Made by a program: the position numbers and the translations under genes
The notes under the pieces: generated by a model
The model's database searches: none
The model's input: the letters and a program-made list of their open reading frames with translations, nothing else
Told to the model about the DNA's origin: nothing
NCBI GenBank assembly: GCA_036927565.1
Contig: JAYESD010000004.1
Location: forward strand, 162,413,697 to 162,477,696
Source of the DNA: Tuctoria greenei
Lineage: Eukaryota; Streptophyta; Magnoliopsida; Poales; Poaceae
DNA: 64,000 bases
Direction: 5' to 3'
Shown: positions 32,830 through 43,502 of the stretch, piece after piece
Position numbering within the stretch: position 1 is the first letter of the stretch
How the letters are laid out: each line of letters starts with the position of its first letter

Positions 32830-33260
32830 CATAGCAATTTGGTCGAGTAACCAAAGCGAAAGATAAATTGCTATGTCAATTTAAGTTGCATGGAATTCTA
32901 TTGAGTAACCAACGTGAAAAATAGAATTGTCATGATTTTAAGTTATATTAATGTCATTATTGGCTGAGTAACCAAAGCGAAAGGCATTAATGACATTTTC
33001 TGTTTAAGTGCATAGTAATTTGGTTGAGTAACCAAAGCGAAAGATAAATTACTATGTATTTCAGTTGTTCTCCAATGTTAAGTTTTAATGTTATTATTGG
33101 CTGAGTAACCAAAGCAAAAGGCATTAATGACATTCTCTTTTACGAATATAGTAATTTGGTCGAGTAACCAAAGCGAAAGATAAATTACTATGTTGTTTTT
33201 CAATTATTTTCAAGTGTTGAGTTTTGGTCAAGTAACCAATGTGAAAGATAAAACTCAACA
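32830..33260 (+). repeat. Seven tandem hairpins with a conserved loop in the copia C leader
   Basis: Hairpins occupy 32830-32875, 32889-32934, 32950-32997, 33011-33056, 33087-33134, 33147-33192 and 33215-33260, spaced about 60-75 nt. Each has a 10-15 bp stem around a ~24-nt loop built on GAGTAACCAAAGCGAAAG. Stems fall into four sequence classes. Units 1 and 4 differ by a compensated pair (CATAGCAATTT/AAATTGCTATG against CATAGTAATTT/AAATTACTATG). The array ends about 90 bp before the gag ATG. It is likely a structured leader, possibly for packaging, translation or dimerisation. I do not recognise it as a named RNA. Confidence 0.9.
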
Positions 33261-33347
33261 TTATCTTATGATTAATATATATGCATTGCTCATGATCTCG
33301 TTTTTAATTAAGAAGTTTTCTCAAATGAGAATTCAGCACTGAGTTTT

Positions 33348-34130
33348 ATGGGAGATGGAGAGAAAGTTGGATATTGCTTTGGCAGTCTCCAAGGTGGATT
33401 TTGCTCTCACAACTCCATATTCAGTTGAGCCGGTGGCTCTAGTAAGTAAAGTTGATGAAACTCAGTAAGCCTTTGTTGTGAGGACAAAGGACTATACTAA
33501 TAAGCTATTGGCTTGTGATATAGCAAAAGTTAAGTGAAAACAATCAAATAGGAAATGTTTGATGATTATTAAGGGCACTATCACCGAAATCATTCGGGGA
33601 GCAATCCCTGAATGTGATATTGCCACTGAGTACCTCCAAAAGATTGAGAATCAGTTTACTGGTTCTTCTAAGTCATTAGCAAGTACTCTTTTCGAGAGAC
33701 TTGTCAATGAAAAGTATTATGGAGGTGATGTGCGAGAGCACATTTTAAGGATGACAAATATGACTTCAAAGTTTAAGCCTATAGATTTGGGGATTAAAGA
33801 TGAGTTCATTGTGCATCTCATTTTTCCTCAGTTCTAAAGGAATTTGAGAGTTATGTAATCAACTATGACTCTCAACCTGAACTACGGAACATAGAAAAAC
33901 TCATGTCTATGTGTGTTCAGGAGGAAGAGAGGATTAAGTCTCTTCATGGTAATTATGCTATTAATTACGTGAAGGGAAAAAGTAAGGCTAAGAAGAATAA
34001 TCATGGTTCTTAGTATCATGGTAATTATTCTTCTAAGAAATTTTTGAAGTATCATGGTTCTTCTCACCATGATAAAGATAAGGGTAAGGCCCTACAAAGC
34101 CATCCTTAACGTAAGGATGTGAAAGTAGAG
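33348..34130 (+). pseudogene. Copia C Gag, broken
   Basis: ATG 33348 or 33357 starts a frame with stops at about 33466 and 33536. The best block is 33559-33837 (ECDIATEYLQKIENQF, LIFPQF), then TAA and KEFESYVINYDSQP in the continuing frame. A basic Lys/Gly/His-rich region follows, but no intact CCHC knuckle is seen where one is expected. The gene is non-functional. Confidence 0.75.
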
Positions 34131-36845
34131 AAAAATCAGTATCATTTTTTGTTTAGACAAATGTCACCATTCAAAGGAATGCATAGGCTTCCTTAAATGG
34201 TGTTATAAGCGACAATCAGTTTCCTCACTTCACAGTAAGAGTAAGAGAATCGATTCTGAAATGTCTTCAAAATTATGGCATTGTCGCTTAGGCCATATTT
34301 CGAGGGGGAGAATTGAACAATTGATTTCACAATCGATTCTTCCTCATTCGGATTTTTCAGATTCAGAAGAATGCATAAACTAAGAAAAGTAAGAAGTGGT
34401 GCCATATGCAGTGCGGGAATTTGGAATTAATTCGTACGGACATTTGTGGTCCATTTCCTGTAGTATCGGTTGATGGTTTTGATTCATTCATAACCTTCAC
34501 AGATTACTATTCTCGCTATGGACATATTTATCCAATTAAAGAACGCTTTAGAGCGTTGGATAAATTTAAGATATTTAAGGCTGAATTTGAAAATCAGCAC
34601 AACGGTAAGATAAAAGTGGTAAGATTCGATCGTGGTGGTGAATACTACGGTCGTAAAACCCCGTATGGCCAAATTCCTGGACCATTTGATTGGTTTCTAC
34701 AGGAAAATGGCATAGTCGCCCAGTATTTAATACCGGGCGAGCCTCGGCAAAATAAGGTAGCGGAACGGTGCAACCGTACGCTAATGGATATGGTAAGATC
34801 TATGTTGAGTCAATCAGGTTTGTCGGTTAGCTTATGAATAGAGGCATTAAAAACCGCTATTCAAGTCCTAAATCGGATCTCTAGTAAGTTGGTGTCTAAA
34901 ACACCGTATGAGTTGTGGACAGGACGTAAGCCCTCATTAAGTTATATGCATATATGGGACTGTCCTGCTGAGGCAAAAATGTTTAACCCAAACATTGGTA
35001 AGTTGGATGCTAAGATAATAAGTTGCCATTTTGTTGGCTATTCAGAAAAGAGTAAGTAATATTGTTTCTTCTGAACAGAACGATATACTAAGTTTGTGGA
35101 AACAAGGCATGCCGTCTTTTTAGAGGATGCCATAATCAGGGGGAATACGGTAAGACGAGAAATTAATCTTGAAGAGAAGTGGGTTTATGTATCCACTCCT
35201 ATGATTCAAGAATCATATTTCTTATTACCTACTACTGTTGAATCATCAGTGTCTATTGGTGAAGATTCAACACCTGTTGTTAGTTCTCCATTGACAACTA
35301 AATTATTAAGAAAGGTTGAACATTCTCAGCCCATTGTCATTAATAATGAAGAGCAACAACAGCCTCAAAATTAGGATAATGTGCAATTAAGAAGATCTCA
35401 AAGAGAAAGAGAATCGACCATTTTGGACGTTTATGAGATCTAATTAACTGGGGCAATTCAAATGGAGGGTGATGCCACCACATTTGAAGAAGCTAAGAAG
35501 TCCTCAATCATCTGAATGGCGTAAAGTCATAGAGGATGAAATGAGGTCTATGGAAGCAAACAAAGTCTGGAATTAGTTGAGATTCCTAATGGAGCCAAAA
35601 CAGCAGGCTGTAAATGGGTCTACAAAACTAAACGTGACTCCAATGGGAATATTGATAAGTTTAAGTCCAGACTTGTTGCAAAAGGTAAGGATTCATTCAG
35701 AATTATTATGGTATTAGTTGCACATTACAATTTAGAATTACATCAGATGGATGTAAAAACGGTATTTCTCAATGGTGATCCATATGAGATGCCACTTAAG
35801 AAAGTTCATTTATGGACTTAATCAAGCATTAAGACAGTGGTATCTAAGGTTCAATAATAAGTTTGGGTTTAAACAAAATCAGGAGGACAATTAAATTTAC
35901 GGTAAGTTTAAAGACGGGAAATTTATTTTTCTCGTGCTTTATGTAGATGATATACTACAGGTAAGTAGTGATGTCAATCTACTATCAGAAACTAAGAAGT
36001 TCTTCCTCTAATTTTGATATGAAAGATCTTGGTGAAGCATTCTATGTATTGGGCATAGAAATTCACCGAGATAGAATAAAGGGGCATTAAGTTTAGCACA
36101 AAAGGCATACTTAAGGAGCGTACTTGAAAAGTACAGTATGCATGAAAATAAATCTTTTTCCGCTCTAATGAGTCAAGGTTGGTAAGTATGGAACCAATAA
36201 GAGGTCGACCTAATAAGAATTGATTCCAAAACTTCTTCCTGTCAGAAGTTTTAAGTTTTCCTCAATTCCTAAGTTACCTTGACAAAGTTTAAGTATCGGG
36301 TTAATTTTGGCATAAGTAAGTCCAATCCAGATGACTGGATGGAAATAAGTATTACATGCAGTTTTGCAAGTATCAAGGTCTCATGGTAAGTTAAGTATAA
36401 GATTAAGTCATTGGAATAATGACTTACTAAGACTTAGTTTGTGCGAGATGTGTAGTAAATCCACATCAGTAATCAACACTCGCACATTGGAGCTTTATTG
36501 TGGAAAAGGCTCCTAATTTAGGGTCACTGCGTCATGTCTGATGCATACCAATATATTATAAATGAGACCACTGAGCAGACACAGTAAGTAAACCCGAATT
36601 GTGAGTGGTTGACAGCATTAAACCACTTATGTTTTTTGTACTCCAGAGACAACAAGTCATATGTGATGCCAAACACATTGACATAAGGTATGTGTTGTAA
36701 AGGAGTAAATCCCGGATCATATTAAGTAATGATTGTTGAGCAAATTAGTACCAAGCAAATGCTTGCGGATCCGCTTACAAAAGGTCTTCCACCCAACGTG
36801 TTCAGTGAACAAGTGGCTAGCATGGGTTTAAGGAATAACCTATGA
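34131..36845 (+). pseudogene. Copia C protease-to-RNase H remnant with stops and deletions
   Basis: Integrase core is readable at 34406-34837 (TDYYSRYGHIYPIKE, VVRFDRGGEYYG, RQNKVAERCNRT), with a TGA at 34835 and its tail to about 35060. A linker (35096-35374) and RT start (KWVYKTKRDSNGNID near 35610) follow. Two coding deletions are visible, near 35683 (after LVAKG) and near 35780. The catalytic YVDDI survives at about 35940. RNase H is fragmentary (36370-36660) and ends with LADPLTKGLPPNV before TGA at about 36843. No functional enzyme can be made. Confidence 0.8.
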
Positions 36846-37028
36846 TCACTGGATATTTAGGGGCCAAATAAGTGTAAGGTTCATTTTTAAGTGTGAGATA
36901 TATTGTGGTCCTCGAGTCCAACAATATGTAAATGGTTGTTGTGATGCGTTGTGCCCTATATGTCAAGCATGAAAAAGTGGACACTAAGTTTAGTATTAAG
37001 TAAGTTGGTAAGTTTCAGTTTCGAGTTC

Positions 37029-37039
37029 AAAGGGGAGAA
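37029..37039 (+). other. Polypurine tract of copia C
   Basis: AAAGGGGAGAA directly before the 3' LTR. Confidence 0.9.
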
Positions 37040-37648
37040 TGTTAGCACTACTGGACTAGTCCGGTAGTGGACGGACTAGTCCGGTCCAGACTAGTCTGAT
37101 ATAAGACCAGACTAGTCTGATGTTGTCCAGTAAGGACATCGGAATAGTCCGGACCTTGACCGGACTAGTCCGGTCTTTTCAGTTAATGTCAGTTTGAACT
37201 CGAAAATAACATGTGTTCTAATTGAAAGGACACAACCCACCGACAATTATGTCCCTGATCGGGGGACTTAACTGTCTCTAAGGGTGGGAGGCCCCCTCTT
37301 GTGTCTCTTGGTCATATATAAGGAGAGGGTTATGTGTATGATTGAATGTGGTGTTGAATATACACATTAGACACAAAAACTCTCTCAATTCTCAGAATCC
37401 GATCAATAATACCAAGAGAAGAACAAGGGGAAACGCCTCCCGTCGTCGTTCTACTTGCGGCCTCGCCTTATTGGCTCGATGGCCGCATCGTCAAGCAACA
37501 ACAAAGATGGAAGAGAAGGTATTAATGGTGTTCTTGTGCTATTTGATAGATATCACTTGATGTTGATATTGTATTCAGTTTTCTCCTGAGTAATTCAAAA
37601 TGATTTAGTGGCTATTTGATCTTTGGGCTCCCTTCTTGATTTCTAACA
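37040..37648 (+). repeat. 3' LTR of copia C
   Basis: 609 bp, same ends as the 5' LTR; TATA box CATATATAAG at 37313-37322. Twelve substitutions from the 5' copy, several of them inside palindromes (for example CGGAATAG for CGGACTAG). Followed by TSD GAGCC. Confidence 0.96.
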
Positions 37649-39212
37649 GAGCCCTCAATTCCACTGGTAAATTGTTGATTATTGACAACTGGTCTGTTAT
37701 GACAATTCTCGAAGTGAATTCGAGGACCGGATTCATAACAAGACCAAATTATACCGAACCGATGAAGTTTCTGTTGAAACCTGACCAGTTCGTACTCAAA
37801 CACAAATTTAACCCAGTAAATGGAAGAATCAGATTTGAGGTAAAATACAAAGTTGAAGTAAACTTCAAGACTTTTCCAAAAAGAAATTGTTTGCCTTCAT
37901 ATCATTTCCGGTTTAGAAGATATGGCATTGTAAACCTGACAGTTTATCTGGAAAAATTTGACAGCATCTCCTTTGTTTATGCTAAATTTGGGCCACAATT
38001 TCCAGATATAAAACAGCAGAATTTACAAAAGACACAAACTAAAAATTTGTAATAATTATAAAAAGGATTCCAGAAATGTCTTGCACGACCCGATTCGAAT
38101 TTTCTGGAGTGAGATATGGTGAAAACAATCAGGAGTCCAGAGAGGGTTTCCAGTTTCTGTCCAGATTGGCAGATTTTGGAACTTTGAGATTTTGAACATG
38201 ATATAAGGGAATTCAGTTCTGTAGTTGAACATAAAAGTTATAAAGGACTTCCTAAAATTTCAATCCATGCATTATAAACCTTCATTGAATTTTCCTACTG
38301 GGAGATATGGTTTCTCAAAATCAGGTCTTCTCATGGCAGAAAACAGAACACTCTGTTTCTGAATTGGTGACTTCAAAACCTACTCCAAATTTGAAAACTT
38401 AGTTCAAACTCAGAGCTCGATAGCCAATATAAGTAGTTTTACATCTTATCAGTATTTTACAAAAAAATGGTTAATGCATTAATGGAGTATATATCGGTAC
38501 TACGTGCCTCACAAAGTAAAAATTTTAAGCCGGTATTCCGGCATATGTCTCAGTGGTGGCCTTAATGACGTTCACTCGCAAAAGATTTCTAAACGCAATA
38601 TGATAACGTGGTCAGTGTACCTGTCACTACACACAAACTACTGATCAATCATATGGTGTCGTACGACACAGCCTGCACGGGCCAACAATTCACAATAATA
38701 TGTATGAAAGTAAAAACATCCGTCATGTATCATTCCATACGGGCCGCCCCGAGTTAAGCCATGTCTCGAGGTACATGACCGGGTTTTCTACAACCCAACG
38801 GGGTCCCACGTCTTTGCATAGTGCTGCACCAGTAGGAGGCGCATCGGGTTATGTCCCACCCGACGGGGGCTCCCACTAACTTTGAAGCACGCTGGAGTAC
38901 CCCGTGTCATATGTTCTCATAAACATGGAAAGTTTTAGAGACCCATATTGACTCTTCTGTGCAAAGCCATGGAAAGATTTCCATGCTACCTCTCGCATGG
39001 TGAGCTTACCGCAATTGATCCGCTTGTGGTGGCGTTCCTTACCTCTTACCTGACATCGGAGCATCGTTACAGAATATAATAACACATAAGTTAGTTTTGC
39101 CACCTCAATAACTTTTGCTAATATAGACCTTATGTGGGCCTAGTATCGTATCCTCACTGTATCCTATGTTTTTCTTGTAATACGATCCTTTATAAGCATG
39201 CTATTCCCAATG
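37649..39212 (-). other. Chromovirus leader between the 5' LTR and copia C
   Basis: About 1.56 kb of AT-rich sequence with no recognised protein or RNA on either strand. A plus-strand frame at 37636-38052 is antisense to the element and starts inside the copia C LTR, so it is a chance frame. Confidence 0.6.
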
Positions 39213-39226
39213 CGGCTCTGATACCA
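39213..39226 (-). other. Primer-binding site of the chromovirus
   Basis: On the minus strand TGGTATCAGAGCCG, the tRNA-Met complement, four bases inside the 5' LTR boundary. Confidence 0.9.
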
Positions 39227-39230
39227 TGTA

Positions 39231-42200
39231 TGTGGGGACCGAAGTCCACACTTTCCAGGAATCACATTGGGTGGTGTTGTGCGATGCGGCACCCAACATA
39301 ACACATGTAAAGGGGCACGTATTATATAAATCATTTGCTGAAATTTACCAAGATGTTCAGTTTACAAATAGTTAATAAAAAAAACTACAGCGGAAGATAA
39401 GATTGTCACTCTCAAACTCAAGTCTAATAGGCAAAAGAGAAGTCGTCCAACCCACAGACGCTCTTCACTAGCCACAAAGACCAAACAAAAGTGGCATTGT
39501 TACCACATGAGTATGTCACTCGGAGAGTTCAGAGTCTCTTCGGACAACCATAAACATAAGAACAGAAGCTAGTACTTGCAAAACAACTTATATGGCAACC
39601 GTGAGCACGAAGGCTCAGCAAGACTTAACCGTCTCACCTAAACATGAAACTCTACATGAGGGTAAAGACATAAACATAGGATGGTAGATTTGCATAATGG
39701 ACTCGCCTAAATGTGGGTCCTTATTTTCAGATTTATAGCAGCAGCTTGAACCTTGTGCGGGGCAACATTGTAACTCCACAATCAAACAAGAAACGCTTCA
39801 TCACGATGCTGCATGCCCAAGGTGGAAATTAAATTTAGTGAGCACTATACTAATACATACAACATAGCAATACCATGATAATATAATGTTCATAAAAGCA
39901 GCAATTAATTCTCATCTCAAGTGCAAGTGTTTAACTACGTCACAACCTAGTGAATAAGTGTTACTCATAACCGCGAGGGACGGTGATTCGAATCAAACAT
40001 ACCCAGAATACACGACATGTACGCCCGTACTGGAAGTCTTATTGATGCACTCCACGGACGTTGTACGCAACCACCTTTCTCATGTTCCGCCCAAGTTGAA
40101 TTGATTCAATCATCTAGAACAGTATCCGCACTCATGGTGCACCCTTCCGTTGTGAAGATGTCATGAGCGAGTTTCTGTCTACTATGTTGCGGACGAAAGC
40201 CTGAGGCAATCGAAAAAGTCTCAACAAAAGCTTCCCAAGGTACATCGGTTTCTTGGACCCCATATATCTAGTATGACTCCGGTACACTTCAAACTTGCTC
40301 AGCAGGGCAGCATACGGATTGGTCCTTAACCTACAAAGGCAGGGCTACGCACCCAAGACCACATCTTGCTGCATCCTACGCCCCTGCCCGGTCTCATTTT
40401 CAGATTACTACTCCATTTCTCTGAACCATTCCCGTGCGAAAAAGTCCTAGCCATGCGAGTAGATTCCAACTACTCGACTTTTATCGAATCCTATACAACA
40501 TTTAGCATAGCATAGTCTACACGGTGACTTGACATCTATCCAAATACTCCATGGGTTGATCTGGTCATGCATGTGGATTTTCAATCACCTTAGCCCTAAT
40601 GCACATAACTCACCCTAGACATAGGTGATACAAATAAAAATTTTGTAATAGCGCTTAAATGGAAACCGGGGCTTGCCTGGTTGCGAGACAGTGTCAAAGT
40701 TAATCTCCAGAGGGATGACTTCAAGTAGCTCCAGGATCATCTTGAGCTCGGCAACTAATCGATATGCAAAGAATTATGCAAGTTAATCAATACCGGTATT
40801 ATATTATATTACAATGGAAAAACAGTTAAGTATATGAATTTAAGCTTAATGGTTCTGGAAATGTAACAGGGGACACTAGGTACTATGGGGAAGATCTAGA
40901 CCAAAAATTGGAGATGTTCAAGGAAGCTTGTTGTCTATAAAATTCCAACAAGTAAAAGCCTTCTCTGAATTTTGGTTGTAATTCTGCAGGTCTATCATGG
41001 CTACCAGTGGTTGTAACATACAGAGGGGGTATCACTGGTTCTAGGAAAATATGTTTCATAATTTGCTAAGCATTATACTGTGAGATATTGAATTTACATG
41101 TTGGGATATTTTACTGAAATGTTTCTGTTGTTTTTGGGTTATTCTATGACCATTTAGGAAAATCTTCAGATTGAACTAGGTTAATTAAGACCAATGAAGC
41201 TGAAATTTTTACTGATGTTCAGAATCTTACTAGAAAACATTTTGGCAAAATTTCATAGTTTTATATGAAGTGAATCATCAGACAAAAATCAAACATTAAT
41301 TTGCTTTAAAGGGCTCTATAGCAAAATATATGGATTTTCATGAAGATTGAGTTGTAGTTCTGGTTAGCGTAGATAAAGAGCAAACTAACAAATTTAGTTT
41401 GACAAATTTTTAAGCTTTCTACTGAGTGATATTCAATTTATAAGTTTGCACAAGTTTCTGTACAAATTCTAAATGAATTTGGCTATCTTTATGTGCATAG
41501 AGAATATACAGGTGATCAGACCATGTAACTGAATTCTAATGACCCTGGAATTTTGACTAGATTTCAAGGATATTCAAATGAAGGTTCTCTAAAAATTTGG
41601 AATTTTTACAAAGAGCAGAACTATAGGAATTAATTCTATAAGCTTTTTTTATTTCAATTATGGAGCAATTCCTATTGACTTTCATACACATCCAAATGTA
41701 CCACTGGAAAGTACTCTTCATGATGGTTCTAACAAAATTTATTTGGGAATATTCCAACAAGTATCCTATGAGTTATGGATTTTACAAGTTGGGGAAAATC
41801 TGGAATTTAATTTACATGGGAAATATTGAATAAAGGGAGGGGCCCCATAGGTTTAAAATGGTCCAATCGCTGGGCGGCAACACGGAGGATTACTGGGTTA
41901 ACCGTGTGATTACTGGGTTAACCGCGTGGTCACAAACGATCCCTGAGCCGCAGCTGATCCGGGCGCGCCGCTTCTTTGGCTGACGGCCGCGGGCCTGCAG
42001 GGTTCATCTTCTACCTCGCGACAACGTCGGTTCTGACGGCGGCCCCTCGCCACAGCCCACTCCAGGGCACGGCAGCACTCCAATCTCGCCGCCACCACCT
42101 AAAATCAGACGAGGAAAACGGTGGTGCAGTCCTCGACGGCGATAGGTGGTCGGAAATGGCAGCGCGACAGCGGTAGCGGCGATTAGGGTTTCGGCCATGC

Positions 42201-43497
42201 CGGCCGAGCCCTCCGGTGGGCTAAATTGGTCGGGAAGACATTTATAAGATTCATGAAAGCATGGGGAACAAGAATCTGGCCATAGGAATGAGAGAAATGG
42301 CTTGGAGAATTGTACCGCCGATGGACCGAGGATGGAAGGACTGGCGATTGGGGAAAAATTGTATTCTGGCGTGAATACTCGATGAAACTCGATGGATCTT
42401 CTTCGAGGTGATGCGTCTGGCCATATAGAACAACATAGCACAAGTGCGCAAGGAATAATTAACTGTATAAAAGGAATTTCACGTGCAAAGCAACTCTACT
42501 CATAACCGAAGTTCGCCGGAAGAAAAGCAATTACGGGGGATAGGAGGCATGGCATGGGCTGAAACTCTACGAGCAGCTAGAACATGAGTAGGCAAACCTT
42601 TCTCCTTCTAGGACCGAGGCAAGATGAAGCTTGTATTGCTGGGACATTTAGAAAGCAGAGTGGAGCCAAAAAGGGGACTTTTCCGGCGGCCACGGTTTCG
42701 ACGTTAACAGCTTCAGGGAGGCTCCGGCTGGGCAAATAAAAGGTCAGGGAGGTGCCCACGATCTTGGTGAGTGAGGAGAGGCACAACAAGGGGATCAAAG
42801 CTGAGTAACCTTGCTTCTATTCGGCTGGACAGAGATGAATTTGTGAGGGAGGCAACAATGGCGCTGGAAAGTTAACAGGGAAGAAATGGTCGACTCAGGG
42901 CTTTGGGGGAGGGGGGGATAAGGAGGAGTTCAGTGTGACCTGGGGGCAGCTGGAGGCGATCTCCACTGTGCAAGCAGCTCTGTGGCAGTTGCATGCCGGG
43001 AGGTGGCGCCCTGGGAAGAGCTGGGGCGAATTTGACCCTCTGACCAGTGGGTCCCACCTCTCAATTCATCTCTATCTTCTCTGGACACAGAATTCTCCCA
43101 TCCACTTGTGTCCAAAAATTCTAGATATTTTATGGTAGACAAATTTGGAGGTGTAGAAATTGATTTCGGAATCAGATTGTTAATTTGACAAAGTTTCATT
43201 TGAATTCAAATATGAATTTGAATTTGAGTTTAATTCAATGAAGCTATTGAATTAAATAGCAAACTTGCTTCAAAAATTATGAAACTTTGCAAGGATACTA
43301 TTTGGAATATTTGGAATCCATTGGTCAACTCAAATCTTCATGTTAACTTTATTTGAACATTAGCTAAGTTTATTTTTTTAATTTCCTCAATTGGAGTTTG
43401 AATTAATTTGTTTTTCTCAGTTCCTTTTTAATTCTTTTTAACATTCAAAATTTCTGTCCTAACTGAATGTTGAATTATGGAAATTAGGGCTTTTACA
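39231..43497 (-). repeat. 5' LTR of the chromovirus (right copy)
   Basis: On the plus strand TGTGGGGACC to GGGCTTTTACA. Collinear with 22520-26780, with many transitions and a few short indels. TSD CGTAG follows at 43498-43502. Confidence 0.93.
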
Positions 43498-43502
43498 CGT
43501 AG

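Larger units (their letters stand above)
31658..37648 (+). mobile_element. Copia C: Ty1/copia with young LTRs and a decayed interior (5991 bp)
   Basis: Exact TSD GAGCC at 31653-31657 and 37649-37653. Two 609-bp LTRs start TGTTAGCAC and end TTTCTAACA and differ at 12 positions by eye (about 2%, under 1 million years at an assumed 1.3e-8 per site per year). tRNA-Met primer site and polypurine tract are present. The order is leader, gag, integrase, RT, RNase H. Integrase and RT blocks (TDYYSRYGHIY, LADPLTKGLPPNV) belong to a copia family distinct from the two Sirevirus-like elements here; I do not assign the clade. Genes are full of stops and deletions, so it must have moved in trans. Confidence 0.96.
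22520..43497 (-). mobile_element. Chromovirus (Ty3/gypsy, Tekay/Del-like) with 4.3-kb LTRs
   Basis: Exact TSD CGTAG at 22515-22519 and 43498-43502. LTRs of 4261 bp (left, 3' LTR) and 4267 bp (right, 5' LTR) bound a minus-strand gag-protease-RT-RNase H-integrase order with a C-terminal chromodomain. The tRNA-Met primer site lies by the right LTR and the polypurine tract by the left. Long LTRs and a chromodomain fit the Tekay/Del branch. LTRs differ at about one site in ten in the parts sampled, mostly transitions, and all genes are broken, so this is an old copy. Without copia C and one TSD copy it would be about 15.0 kb. Confidence 0.95.

Noticed and set aside
32830..33260. Hammerhead ribozymes in the copia C leader (CTGA and GAAA motifs in the loops)
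   Set aside because: The order CTGAGTA...GCGAAAG resembles the hammerhead core, but the second core element is CTGAGTA rather than CTGATGA and there is no stem II between the two motifs.
32830..33260. CRISPR-like repeat array
   Set aside because: Regular ~60-nt repeats with conserved 18-24 nt cores, but they lie in the leader of a plant retrotransposon and the spacer parts are paired stem arms, not unrelated spacers.
37636..38052. Plus-strand frame of 138 codons
   Set aside because: Starts inside the copia C LTR and crosses the insertion junction into the antisense leader of the chromovirus, so it cannot be an ancestral gene.
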